From Actinacidiphila bryophytorum (lineage in GTDB: Bacteria > Actinomycetota > Actinomycetes > Streptomycetales > Streptomycetaceae), in the NCBI RefSeq assembly GCF_016916835.1, contig NZ_JAFFIX010000022.1, positions 62,001-126,000 of the forward strand: a stretch of DNA of 64,000 nucleotides. Direction: 5' to 3'. The position numbers and the translations under genes were made by a program. Below, in pieces: positions 33,962 to 42,045 of the stretch (position 1 is the first letter of the stretch; each line of letters opens with the position of its first letter). Under the pieces are notes generated by a model. That model worked only from the letters and a program-made list of their open reading frames with translations, was not told where the DNA came from and did not search any database.

Positions 33962-34166
33962 ATCTAGCCTCCCCGTATTCTCAGGACTTCCGCGGGTCTT
34001 CGGCCCGCCCGAGGGACGCTAGCGCAACAGGGCCACGAATGCAGTAGTAGCTTCGGAAGCCCCGCCACCGCTACACACCTGTAGCGCGGCAATGACACGA
34101 CCGGGACGCACAACTCCGGCTTCCCGCCTGCCTTCCCGCCTCCGCGCCGGGTCGCCCGACGGGGCG

Positions 34167-34670
34167 TCAGCTGCTGGGCAGCCCGGTGCGCGAGAAGACG
34201 TCGGTCGTGCCGCCGGTCCACTGCACGGTGAGCGTCTTGCCGTCGGCGGCGAGCACCCCGTGCCCGGTGGTGCGCTCGGTGTCGCCGTCCATACAGGTCA
34301 GTGTCAGCGCGATGCCGTCCCGGTCGGTGTATCCCCCGCCGCACAGATGCGTACTCGTCAGGGCCGCCTTGCCCTTGCCGAGGACCAGCTGCACCTTCGT
34401 GGTGTCCTGCGTCGCGAGCCACACGCCTTCCACGGTCTGCGTCGCGTCGCCGCTCCCCGCCGACTCCACCGGCGTCGTGGCCGTGGCCGTCGGCTCCTGC
34501 ACCGCGGAGGTGGACCCGGACGGCGTCGGCTGCCCGCCCGTCGCGCTCGCGCTGCTGGTGGCCGTCGGCTTCTTCTCCCCGTCGTTGTCGCCGCTGCTGC
34601 AACTGCTCAGCGCCAGCACGGCGGCGACCGCCACCGCGGCGATTCCCGATCTTGTGAACGTCGGACGCAC
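34167..34670 (-). CDS. Small secreted lipoprotein of unknown function
   Basis: A 167-residue protein with a lipoprotein signal peptide: GIAAVAVAAVLALSSCSSG, lipobox ALSSC, Cys at about 24. A Thr/Ser/Pro-rich linker of 45 residues leads to a compact beta-rich domain (EGVWLATQDTTKVQLVLGKG, LTLTCMDGDTERTTGHGVL) with Cys in each half that could pair. Start: GTG 34670, four bases after GGGGAG. It lies beside the WXG100 gene in the same orientation, 205 bp away, so it could be related to that secretion system, but this is guesswork. Confidence 0.82.
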   Translation of the reverse strand: MRPTFTRSGIAAVAVAAVLALSSCSSGDNDGEKKPTATSSASATGGQPTPSGSTSAVQEPTATATTPVESAGSGDATQTVEGVWLATQDTTKVQLVLGKGKAALTSTHLCGGGYTDRDGIALTLTCMDGDTERTTGHGVLAADGKTLTVQWTGGTTDVFSRTGLPSS

Positions 34671-34994
34671 TGTGCTCCCCCATGACGCGATACGAATCCA
34701 GCGACGGCAAGCTACCAGCAGGCCAGGACAGTGTGTGCGCGCCCGCCCGCCCTGCCGGCCGCGACCCGCCGCGTACCGTCCACGCAGCCCCGACGCCCCC
34801 GGCAGGCCCGGACTGCCGCACCCCCGCGATCCCCCTCGGCGCCGCCATTTATCACCGACCCCTCACAGCACCCTCACCCCGATTCCGCACCCTCCGCACC
34901 GCCCCCGCCAGGCGCCGCGGGCCCCCGCATCCGCGCCCCTCCGCTTGTGCCGCCCACCCCCGCCCGCCGGGTGCCGCCGTACCCTCGCCGGGCG
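34671..34994. other. Gene-free stretch upstream of the lipoprotein gene
   Basis: 324 bp between the hydrolase stop and the lipoprotein start. No credible gene. Very rich in CCGCC and CCCGC words with no clear hairpin, so I cannot place a terminator for the hydrolase gene or a promoter for the lipoprotein gene with confidence. Confidence 0.4.
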
Positions 34995-35939
34995 TCATGC
35001 CGGGGTCGCGTGCTGCGGCTCGCGGGCCACCTCCCGCAGGAACCGCTCCAACGTGTCGCCCCACGCGTCCGGCTGGTCCCACGGGACGAGGTGGCCGGCG
35101 TCGGGGATCTCGGCGTACCGGCCGCGGGGCAGCACCCGGACCATCTCCTGGGCCTCCGCGCGGCCCAGCTCCCCGTCCAGCCCGCGCACCACCAGGGCGG
35201 GGCAGCCCACGGCGGCCAGCTCGTCCCAGTGCGCGTCCCGTATCCAGTGGTCGCGGGAGCGCAGCAGATGACGCGGGGCGTACTGCGGGCGCCATCCGTC
35301 CTCGTCCTCCACCATGACCTCGGCGAAGAAGTCGCCCCGCACCGGGTCCGGCGGGTCGGCCCACGGGTCCTGCTCACCGAACCAGCGGCGGGCGTCCCCG
35401 AGCGTGGCGAAGGGCAGCGGCCAGGACCGCGTCCAGTCCTCCCACTCGCGCTGGCCCGCCTCTCCCAGCGCGACGGCCCGCATGTCGCAGATGACGACCG
35501 CGGCGACCAGGTCGGGCCGGTGCGCCGCGAGCTGCCATGCGGTGAGCGCGCCCGTGGAGTGGCCGACCACGGTGACCGGGGCCAGGCCGAGCTGCTCGAC
35601 GGCGGCGACGGCGTCCGCGAGATACGCCTCGGTCGAATAGGGACCCTCGGGCCGCTCGCTGTGCCCGTGCCCGCGCTGGTCGAGCGCGACCGCGCGGTAG
35701 CGCGGTGCCAGCCGCCGGGCGGTCGCCGCCCAGTGCGAGGCCCGGCCGAGCAGTCCGTGCAGCAGCAGGACGCCGGGGCGGTCGGCGGGACCGGCGCCGC
35801 CCCCGGGTTCTGCCACCGGCTCGGCGGCGGTGCGGGCGACGGTGGCCGCCGCCGCGTAGTCCCAGGCCGCGAGGCGCGTGCCGCCCGCTCCCGTCACCTC
35901 GAAGCGCAGGGTCGTGTGCTGGTCCACGTGCTGCTTCAT
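34995..35939 (-). CDS. Alpha/beta-hydrolase fold protein
   Basis: A 314-residue cytoplasmic hydrolase. HG-box: VLLLHGLLGRASHW; nucleophile elbow VVGHSTGALTAWQL (Ser in GHSTG); catalytic Asp probably in LVVRGLDGELGR; catalytic His in EIPDAGHLVPW. It belongs to the general esterase/lactonase/haloperoxidase-like group; the substrate is not predictable. Start: ATG 35939 (MKQHVDQ), eight bases after AAGGGGG. A GTG upstream in the same frame would add 23 Arg-rich residues and is rejected. Confidence 0.9.
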   Translation of the reverse strand: MKQHVDQHTTLRFEVTGAGGTRLAAWDYAAAATVARTAAEPVAEPGGGAGPADRPGVLLLHGLLGRASHWAATARRLAPRYRAVALDQRGHGHSERPEGPYSTEAYLADAVAAVEQLGLAPVTVVGHSTGALTAWQLAAHRPDLVAAVVICDMRAVALGEAGQREWEDWTRSWPLPFATLGDARRWFGEQDPWADPPDPVRGDFFAEVMVEDEDGWRPQYAPRHLLRSRDHWIRDAHWDELAAVGCPALVVRGLDGELGRAEAQEMVRVLPRGRYAEIPDAGHLVPWDQPDAWGDTLERFLREVAREPQHATPA

Positions 35940-36215
35940 GTGCCGCACCCCCTTCCTTCCGGTCGTCGTCCGTCCTCGATCTGGCTCCTTGGGCCTTCCA
36001 GAAACCACGCTATCGAACTTTTATTCGAACAAGGGGCTCACGCGCCCAACACCGCTCGTTCGAGTGACAACGCTCAAGGATTGACGGACCGGGCCGAGGG
36101 GAGATCTTCAGCGGGGCGCGGCACGAAGGGGAAGCGGGTCGCGGGGAGGCACTGGGAAGCTCGGGGTCCCGGCTCCTCCGTGGGGGTCCCCATGGGGAGG
36201 GACGAGGGAGGGAAA

Positions 36216-36253
36216 GGCCGCCCCGGCGCCGTCGTCACGGCGCCGGGGCGGCC
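36216..36253 (-). terminator. 17-bp hairpin terminator downstream of dmdR1
   Basis: Perfect 17-bp arms (GGCCGCCCCGGCGCCGT / ACGGCGCCGGGGCGGCC), loop CGTC. It lies about 90 bp beyond the dmdR1 stop on its strand and is the strongest simple hairpin in the window. Confidence 0.75.
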
Positions 36254-36290
36254 CCTCTCCTCTGCGTATCCCGTACGTCTTTGCTCTGCG

Positions 36291-36339
36291 TACCTCGTAC
36301 CTCGTACCGCCTACCGCCTGCCGCCTGCCGCCTGCCGCC
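36291..36339. repeat. Seven 7-bp tandem repeats
   Basis: TACCTCG twice, then TACCGCC twice, then TGCCGCC three times, with no gap. The array stops 5 bp before the dmdR1 stop codon (TAG, 36345-36347 on the minus strand). Confidence 0.75.
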
Positions 36340-36344
36340 TGGAG

Positions 36345-37037
36345 CTACCGCCTGGCGACGAAGACGTGCGAGGCGACGTCGGCGTCGAGCTCGGCGGCCT
36401 CGCCGCCGCTGCCGACCAGCACACCGCCGGGCGCGGTCGTGACGCTGACCACGGCACCCGGCTGCACACCGGCCCGCCGCAGCGTGTACATCACCTGCGC
36501 GTCGGTCTGGATCGGCTCGCCGATCCTGCGGACGACCACACTGGCCGCGGCCGTACCGGGCCGCAGGTCGTTCAGGCTGACCATGCCGTCCTCCAGGAAG
36601 GGGTCGGCCTCGCCCTTCTCGCCCAGCTCCTCAAGGCCCGGGATCGGGTTGCCGTACGGCGACTCGGTGGGATGCCGCAGCAGTTCGAGCACCCGCCGCT
36701 CCACGGCCTCGCTCATCACGTGCTCCCAGCGGCAGGCCTCGGCGTGCACCTGCTCCCACTCCAGGCCGATGACGTCGACCAGCAGGCACTCGGCGATGCG
36801 GTGCTTGCGCATCACGCGGGTCGCGGTGCGGCGGCCTTCCTCGGTCAGTTCCAGATGGCGGTCACCGGCCACGTGCAGCAGCCCGTCCCGCTCCATCCGC
36901 GCCACCGTCTGGGAGACCGTCGGGCCGCTCTGGTCGAGCCGCTCGGCGATTCGGGCGCGCATGGGGACCACACCCTCCTCCTCCAGTTCCAGGATGGTGC
37001 GGAGATACATCTCCGTCGTGTCGATCAGTCCGGACAT
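36345..37037 (-). CDS. dmdR1: DtxR/IdeR-family iron-dependent repressor
   Basis: A 230-residue metalloregulator. N-terminal winged helix (residues about 1-75): MSGLIDTTEMYLRTILELEE, then SGPTVSQTVARMERDGLL as the recognition helix. The dimerisation and metal-binding domain has CRWEHVMSEAVERRV with His and Glu/Cys ligands, and the C-terminal SH3-like domain is present (residues about 150-230). The sequence matches the Streptomyces DmdR1 protein in length and composition. With Fe(II) bound it represses siderophore synthesis and uptake genes at TTAGGTTAGGCTCACCTAA-type iron boxes. Start: ATG 37037, five bases after GAGGGG. An extended upstream frame is Arg/Pro-rich and rejected. See the finding on the antisense frame. 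Confidence 0.93.
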   Translation of the reverse strand: MSGLIDTTEMYLRTILELEEEGVVPMRARIAERLDQSGPTVSQTVARMERDGLLHVAGDRHLELTEEGRRTATRVMRKHRIAECLLVDVIGLEWEQVHAEACRWEHVMSEAVERRVLELLRHPTESPYGNPIPGLEELGEKGEADPFLEDGMVSLNDLRPGTAAASVVVRRIGEPIQTDAQVMYTLRRAGVQPGAVVSVTTAPGGVLVGSGGEAAELDADVASHVFVARR

Positions 37038-37194
37038 GCGCGCCCCTCGTTCATTCGTGCGTGGCCCTGAACCAATTCTGACGCATGCCACCGACAACCG
37101 GCCCCGCCGCGAGCGCCCGCCCTCCCCGCGGACCGCAGGAAAGCGCCCCGCGGGGGCGTTCGCGCGGCCCGCCCGGCCCGCGCGCACCCGATTC

Positions 37195-37224
37195 TTGACA
37201 CCGGCTGCGCGTCGGCCCCACGGT
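37195..37224 (+). promoter_or_regulatory. Vegetative promoter of the SIS gene
   Basis: TTGACA (37195-37200), an 18-base spacer, CACGGT (37219-37224), then seven bases to the ATG at 37232. The -35 is a perfect consensus, the -10 is one base off TANNNT, and the spacing predicts a leaderless transcript. It also overlaps the upstream region of dmdR1. Confidence 0.6.
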
Positions 37225-37231
37225 GATCCGC

Positions 37232-37993
37232 ATGACTGAGCCCCGCGAGGACCTGGCCGACCGGTATTTCGAAGCTGCTATCGGCCTCCTGCGCCGGGTG
37301 CGGGACGAGGAGTCGGACGCGATCGGCGCCGCCGCGACCGCCGTCGCCGACGCCGTCGCGGACGGCGGCCGGATCTTCGTCTTCGGTGCGGGGCACTCCT
37401 CGCTGCCCGCCCAGGACGTGGTCTACCGGGCCGGCGGCCTGGCCCTGATGAACCTGCTGGCCGTGCCCGGCGTCGTCGGCGTCGACGTGATGCCCGCCAC
37501 CTTGGGCAGCGCCCTGGAGCAGGTGGACGGCCTGGCTGGCGTCGTGCTGGCCACCAGCCCGGTCCGGCGCGGCGACGTGCTGTTCGTGATCTCGCTGTCC
37601 GGCCGCAACGCCCTGCCGGTGGAGATGGCGCAGAACGCCCGCGCGCTCGGCCTGACCGTCATCGGCGTGACGTCCGTCGCCTACGCCGAGCAGACCAGCT
37701 CGCGGCACGTGTCGGGCACCTTCCTCAAGGACCACTGCCACATCGTGCTGGACTCCAAGATCGCGGTCGGCGACGCGGTGCTGTCCGACGACGCCATTCC
37801 CGCGCCGTTCGCTCCGGCCTCCACCGTCGTCACCAGCGCCCTGATGCAGGTGGTCGTCGCCACCGCGGCCACCGACCTCGCCGCTCGCGGCGTCACCCCG
37901 CCCATGCTGCGCTCGGGCAACGTGGACGGCGGCCACGAGTGGAACGCGCAGATCTTCGAGCAGTACCGGGACCGGATCTTCTTCCGCCACTGA
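37232..37993 (+). CDS. SIS-domain sugar-phosphate-binding protein (UPF0309-like)
   Basis: A 253-residue protein made of one SIS domain: GGRIFVFGAGHSSLPAQDVV (Ser in the phosphosugar loop), then VLFVISLSGRNALPVEMAQ, with the SGxNxxPxE pattern, and NVDGGHEWNAQIFEQY at the C-terminus. SIS proteins bind or isomerise phosphosugars or act as sugar-sensing regulators. There is no HTH, so it is a stand-alone enzyme or adaptor. Start: ATG 37232, consistent with the leaderless promoter; a GTG at 37223 overlaps the -10 box and is rejected. It is divergent from dmdR1 with 194 bp between starts. Confidence 0.85.
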   Translation: MTEPREDLADRYFEAAIGLLRRVRDEESDAIGAAATAVADAVADGGRIFVFGAGHSSLPAQDVVYRAGGLALMNLLAVPGVVGVDVMPATLGSALEQVDGLAGVVLATSPVRRGDVLFVISLSGRNALPVEMAQNARALGLTVIGVTSVAYAEQTSSRHVSGTFLKDHCHIVLDSKIAVGDAVLSDDAIPAPFAPASTVVTSALMQVVVATAATDLAARGVTPPMLRSGNVDGGHEWNAQIFEQYRDRIFFRH

Positions 37994-38075
37994 GCCCGCG
38001 GGGGCCGCGGCGGCCCGGCGCGCAGCGCGGGGTTCGCGACCAGTCCGCCACTGAGGCTGCAGGGGCCGCCGGCCA
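37984..38075. repeat. Direct repeat of the SIS gene 3' end
   Basis: CCGCCACTGAG at the stop codon (37984-37994) recurs at 38045-38055, and the following GC(C/T)GCGGGGGCCGC-type sequence also recurs, with a few mismatches. The offset is 61 bp. Confidence 0.55.
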
Positions 38076-38111
38076 GCCTGGCCGCAGGGTCCCGGCGCCC
38101 CGCGCCGCGGG

Positions 38112-39545
38112 TCAGCGCTCCCCCGCGAGCCCCGCCAGGTCGAGCGCCGCGGCGACCCGCGCGGCCACGTCCTCGGCGTAGGCCGCGTCGGCGCGGTCGA
38201 AGAGCCGGCGGCCCGGGCCGCGCAGGAAGGTGAGCGCCCCGACCGTACGGCCGCGGCTGCGCAGCACCGCGACCAGCCCGTGCACCGTTCCCGGCGGCCA
38301 GCGCCTGGCAGCCGCCCATTCGTCGGCCCTGGTGCCGCCGCTGTCTTCTCCCGCGGGTTGCGGTCCGAAACTCGTCCGTACGGTGCCGATCCGCTCCAGC
38401 GCCTGGAGGGCGGGGTGCGCGGGCGGGTAACCCACCGGGATGCCGCTTTCCGCAGCTCCCGGCGTCAGCTCGCAGGGACCGGGCTCACCCGTGGGGGTGG
38501 CCGCGATCCGGATCAGGCGCTCGGCGTCGTCCGCGAGGTCGAGCAGCGCATGGTCGGCGAACCCGGCCAGGGCGAAGTCCAGCTGCAGTGCGGCGGCCTC
38601 CAGGGCGGTGCCGCACTCGGCTGCCGCCCGGTCGGCGCGGTGGAGCTGCTGGTAGCGGAATCTGACCTGTGCCGCGTCGGTCTCGGTCGCCTTCTGCCGG
38701 GTGATGTCGATGAACAGCCAGCCCACGCCCAGCGGCACCGGCTCCTCGCCCAGCGGTGAGCCGAGCCGGACGAATCCGCTGCGCCAGCAGCGCCGCCGGT
38801 GCTCCGGGTCGGCGCTCAGCGCCAGCCACAGGTCGGCGGTGGCGGGCGGCGCCCCCTCGGCGAGGACATGCTGCAGGGCGTTCTCCAGCTCCTCCACGCC
38901 GAGGGTGAGCAGGTCGCCCAGCGGGCGCCCCAGCACCTCGTCCCTGCCGGTCTGGAGCATACGGGCGGCCCGCGCGTTGACCACGGCGGGCCGCAGGTCG
39001 GCGTCTATCAGGACCACGCCCCACGACGCGTCGGTGAACAGCGCCTCGCTGAGCGCGATGGACCGCTCCAGGTCGATCTGCACATGCACCTCGGAGAAGG
39101 CGCAGTAGACCCCCGCGGGCCGCCCGTCGGCGCCCTGCACGGCCGCCGACTGGGTACGCACCAGCACCCGACGCCCGTCCTTGGTCAGCAGGGCGAACTC
39201 GTGCACATGGCGGCCGGGGGAATCCATCGCCCCGAGCAGCCGCTCCTCCACCTCTGCCGCGTCGGAGGCGCGGGCCGCCCACCCGGCGAAGCCGCGCCGC
39301 CCCACCGCGTCGCCCGCGCTCCAGCCGAGGATCCTGGCCGCCTCGGCGTTCCAGTGCGTGATCACCCCGGCGCGGTCGAAGGCGCACAGGCCCGCCTCCA
39401 TGCCGTCGAGCAATGCCGCGAGCAGCTGCTCGTCGCCCTCGTGCCCCTCGGCGCCCGCCGGGGCCGGAACCCCCGCTGAGCTGCCGCTGTCGTCGTCACC
39501 GCTGCCGTCGCCCAGCGGTTTGGGTTGCGCATCGAAAGGCTGCAC
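38112..39545 (-). CDS. PAS-domain sensory protein with GAF-like C-terminus
   Basis: A 477-residue cytoplasmic protein without membrane helices. Disordered Ser/Gly/Asp tail (1-35), PAS-1 (residues about 40-155: LLDGMEAGLCAFDRAGVITHWN), PAS-2 (about 165-285: FTDASWGVVLIDADLRPAVVN, GVGWLFIDITRQKATETD) and a GAF-like domain (about 300-470). There is no kinase, HTH, GGDEF or phosphatase output, so it should work by binding a partner or as the remnant of a longer sensor. Start: GTG 39545. It lies in reverse orientation beside the SIS gene. Confidence 0.83.
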   Translation of the reverse strand: MQPFDAQPKPLGDGSGDDDSGSSAGVPAPAGAEGHEGDEQLLAALLDGMEAGLCAFDRAGVITHWNAEAARILGWSAGDAVGRRGFAGWAARASDAAEVEERLLGAMDSPGRHVHEFALLTKDGRRVLVRTQSAAVQGADGRPAGVYCAFSEVHVQIDLERSIALSEALFTDASWGVVLIDADLRPAVVNARAARMLQTGRDEVLGRPLGDLLTLGVEELENALQHVLAEGAPPATADLWLALSADPEHRRRCWRSGFVRLGSPLGEEPVPLGVGWLFIDITRQKATETDAAQVRFRYQQLHRADRAAAECGTALEAAALQLDFALAGFADHALLDLADDAERLIRIAATPTGEPGPCELTPGAAESGIPVGYPPAHPALQALERIGTVRTSFGPQPAGEDSGGTRADEWAAARRWPPGTVHGLVAVLRSRGRTVGALTFLRGPGRRLFDRADAAYAEDVAARVAAALDLAGLAGER

Positions 39546-39831
39546 GTCACAACATTCAACCCTCGTGTGGGCTGCGTCACACGCTTTTTACATAAATCAG
39601 TTGTGCTGCTCCAGGTCGGGTTCTTAATGTTGCGGCACACACGAAGGGAGGTGGTCTGAAGCATGAGTTGCAGTCGGACACGTGAGGTGGCTGCGGGCTA
39701 GCTCCGCGCACTGGGCGTGCGCGATGCGCGCCAATCCCACGCAGTTCACCCGACCCGCGGGCTCGTCGGACTTGTCCGGCCGGTGCTCGGAGCCGCAAGG
39801 CTCCGGGGAGCAGCCCGCGGGTCGTTCGTTT

Positions 39832-40515
39832 TCACGGCTCCAGCCGCTCCACCGACCAGCCGCCCGCCTCGCGTACGTACCGCAGCCGGTCGTGCAGCCG
39901 GTTCTCACGGCCCTGCCAGAATTCGACGCTCGCCGCGTCGACCCGGAAGCCGCCCCAGAAGGGCGGTACAGGCACCTCGGTGCCCTCGGGCCAGCGCGCG
40001 GCCAGCTCCGCGTACCGCTTCTCGATCAGCGCCCGCGAGTCGACCACGCTGGACTGCTCGCTCGCCCATGCGCCGATCTGCGAGCCGTGCGGTCGGCTGC
40101 GGAAGTACGCGGCGGTCTCCTCGGGCGAGACCTTGGTGACGGGGCCGCCGACGATGACCTGGCGGGCGATCGCGTGCCAGGGGAAGAGCAGCGAGGCCCG
40201 CGGGTTGGCGGCCAAGGCGCGGCCCTTGCGGGACCCGTAGTTGGTGAAGAAGACGAACCCGCGCTTGTCGTAACCCTTGAGCAGGACGGTCCGCGAGCTG
40301 GGCAGGCCCTCGGCGTCCGCGGTGGACAGCACCATGGCGTTCGGCTCGGCCATGATGCCCGCCTCGGTCGCGGCCACGGCGTCGGCGAACCAGCGCGCGA
40401 ACTGCGCGTACGGCTCGGCCGCCAGGTCGTCCTCGCTGATGCCCGTCGTCCGGTAGCGCTTGCGCATGGCGGCCGGGTCGGACCGGCTCTGCATGTCGTC
40501 GTGTGGTTCTCGCAC
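39832..40515 (-). CDS. pdxH: Pyridoxamine 5'-phosphate oxidase
   Basis: A 227-residue FMN enzyme that oxidises pyridoxamine- or pyridoxine-phosphate to PLP. Motifs: PNAMVLSTADAEGLPSSRTVL, LLKGYDKRGFVFFTNYGSRK (the FMN/phosphate site, with RxVLLKxxDxxGFxFxTNYxSRKxxxL), GPVTKVSPEETAAYFRSRP, and WGGFRVDAASVEFWQGRENRLHDR as the active-site C-terminus. It supplies PLP that enzymes such as serC downstream need. Start: GTG 40515 (VREPHDD), matching the usual MREP start. ATG 40494 is an alternative. It is divergent from the citrate synthase gene. Confidence 0.95.
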   Translation of the reverse strand: MREPHDDMQSRSDPAAMRKRYRTTGISEDDLAAEPYAQFARWFADAVAATEAGIMAEPNAMVLSTADAEGLPSSRTVLLKGYDKRGFVFFTNYGSRKGRALAANPRASLLFPWHAIARQVIVGGPVTKVSPEETAAYFRSRPHGSQIGAWASEQSSVVDSRALIEKRYAELAARWPEGTEVPVPPFWGGFRVDAASVEFWQGRENRLHDRLRYVREAGGWSVERLEP

Positions 40516-40719
40516 CCGCCCATCCTTGCAGTGCCCGCGGGGGCCGGTGTGCGGGCGTCGCACGGGCGGTGTGCGGCATCTCACGGGCATCCCGCGCTTT
40601 CTGACATGTCCACATGCCGCGAGAATGGCTGGTCCGAATGGAGCAGGGTGCGCACTCCGGTGACGGGGCATGACCGGAGTGCCGCCGCGCGCATCGACCG
40701 CATCTAGAGGAGCCGCCGC

Positions 40720-41820
40720 ATGTCCGACTTCGTACCCGGGCTCGAAGGAGTCGTCGCCTTCGAGACGGAGATCGCAGAACCCGACAGGGAAGGCGGGTCG
40801 CTGCGCTACCGGGGCGTCGACATCGAGGAACTGGTCGGGCATGTGAGCTTCGGCAACGTGTGGGGCCTGCTGGTCGACGGGCGGTTCGACCCGGGGCTGC
40901 CGCCCGCCGAGCCCTTCCCCATCCCCGTGCACTCCGGTGACATCCGGGTGGACGTGCAGTCCGCACTGGCCATGCTCGCGCCGGTGTGGGGCCTGCGCCC
41001 GCTGCTCGACATCGACGCCGAGGAAGCCCGCGACGACCTCGCGCGCGCCGCCGTCATGGCGCTGTCGTACGTCGCCCAGTCCGCGCGCGGACAGGGCAGG
41101 CCGATGGTGCCGCAGCGGGAGATCGACAAGGCGCAGTCCATCACCGAGCGCTTCATGATCCGCTGGCGCGGCGAGCCGGACCCGCGGCATGTCGCCGCCG
41201 TGGACGCGTACTGGACGTCGGCAGCCGAGCACGGCATGAACGCCTCCACCTTCACCGCCCGCGTCATCGCCTCCACCGGCGCGGATGTGGCCGCCGCCTT
41301 GTCCGGCGCGGTCGGCGCCATGTCGGGGCCGCTGCACGGCGGCGCCCCCTCCCGCGTCCTCGGCATGATCGAGGAGATCGAGCGCACGGGCGACGCCGAG
41401 GGCTATGTGAAGTCCGCGCTCGACAAGGGCGAGCGCCTGATGGGCTTCGGGCACCGCGTCTACCGCGCCGAGGACCCGCGCGCCCGCGTCCTGCGCCGCA
41501 CCGCCCGCGAACTGGGCGCCCCCCGCTTCGAGGTGGCCGAGGCGCTGGAGAAGGCGGCCCTCGCCGAGCTGCACGAGCGGCGCCCTGACCGGGTCCTGGC
41601 CACGAACGTCGAGTTCTGGGCGGCGATCATGCTGGACTTCGCCGAGGTGCCCGCGCACATGTTCACGTCGATGTTCACCTGCGCCCGTACGGCCGGCTGG
41701 TCGGCCCACATCCTGGAGCAGAAGCGCACCGGCCGCCTGGTCCGCCCCTCGGCCCGCTACATCGGCCCCGGCCCCCGCAGCCTCCACGAAATCGAGGGCG
41801 ACCCGACCACCCTGTCCTGA
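40720..41820 (+). CDS. Citrate synthase (type II-like, monofunctional)
   Basis: A 366-residue enzyme that condenses acetyl-CoA and oxaloacetate. Catalytic His regions: AEHGMNASTFTARVIASTG, SGPLHGGAPSRVL and MGFGHRVYRAEDPRARVL. The C-terminal Asp region is NVEFWAAIMLDFAEVPAHMF. The chain lacks the 60-residue N-terminal domain of Gram-negative type I enzymes, which fits the shorter actinobacterial form. Start: ATG 40720, seven bases after GAGGAG. It sits 204 bp from the divergent pdxH start. A hairpin follows at 41836-41860. Streptomyces genomes often hold two or three citrate synthase genes; this looks like a second copy. Confidence 0.95.
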   Translation: MSDFVPGLEGVVAFETEIAEPDREGGSLRYRGVDIEELVGHVSFGNVWGLLVDGRFDPGLPPAEPFPIPVHSGDIRVDVQSALAMLAPVWGLRPLLDIDAEEARDDLARAAVMALSYVAQSARGQGRPMVPQREIDKAQSITERFMIRWRGEPDPRHVAAVDAYWTSAAEHGMNASTFTARVIASTGADVAAALSGAVGAMSGPLHGGAPSRVLGMIEEIERTGDAEGYVKSALDKGERLMGFGHRVYRAEDPRARVLRRTARELGAPRFEVAEALEKAALAELHERRPDRVLATNVEFWAAIMLDFAEVPAHMFTSMFTCARTAGWSAHILEQKRTGRLVRPSARYIGPGPRSLHEIEGDPTTLS

Positions 41821-41835
41821 CCCCGGCTCCCCGAC

Positions 41836-41860
41836 GCGCGCCGACCCGCAACCGGCGCGC
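41836..41860 (+). terminator. Hairpin downstream of citrate synthase
   Basis: An 8-bp stem, GCGCGCCG / CGGCGCGC, with a 9-base loop, starting 15 bp after the TGA. No U tract. The three-copy repeat begins just beyond it. Confidence 0.5.
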
Positions 41861-42045
41861 GAAGCCGCTTCACGCGGTCGGCCCGGCGGGACCGGCCGGC
41901 CGCGGCGCGCGCGAGGCGGCCTGACGCGGTCGGCCGGCGGAGCCACGACGGCCATGTCCTGACGGCGGCACGGCACGGGTCCGCGCGGCCTGCCCGCCCC
42001 GATCCATCACGGCGCGCGCGAGGCAGCTTTACGCGGTCGGCCGAG
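41853..42045. repeat. Three diverged copies of a sequence that includes the FAD gene's stop region
   Basis: A word of about 40 bases, GCGCGCGAGGC(C/G/A)GC(T)TNACGCGGTCGGCC plus a G/C run, is found near 41855-41895, 41905-41945 and 42008-42055. The last copy contains the stop codon and the last residues of the FAD/Fe-S gene. They are most simply read as duplicated gene 3' ends. Confidence 0.55.

Larger units (their letters stand above)
35940..36344. other. Gene-free stretch between hydrolase and iron regulator genes
   Basis: 405 bp with no credible gene, holding the hydrolase promoter (right of 35939; an AT-rich part at 35995-36085 is the likely site), the dmdR1 terminator hairpin (36216-36253) and a block of 7-bp repeats (36291-36339). 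Confidence 0.5.

Noticed and set aside
35995..36085. AT-richer patch as an island of transferred DNA
   Set aside because: Too short, and it fits an ordinary promoter of the hydrolase gene.
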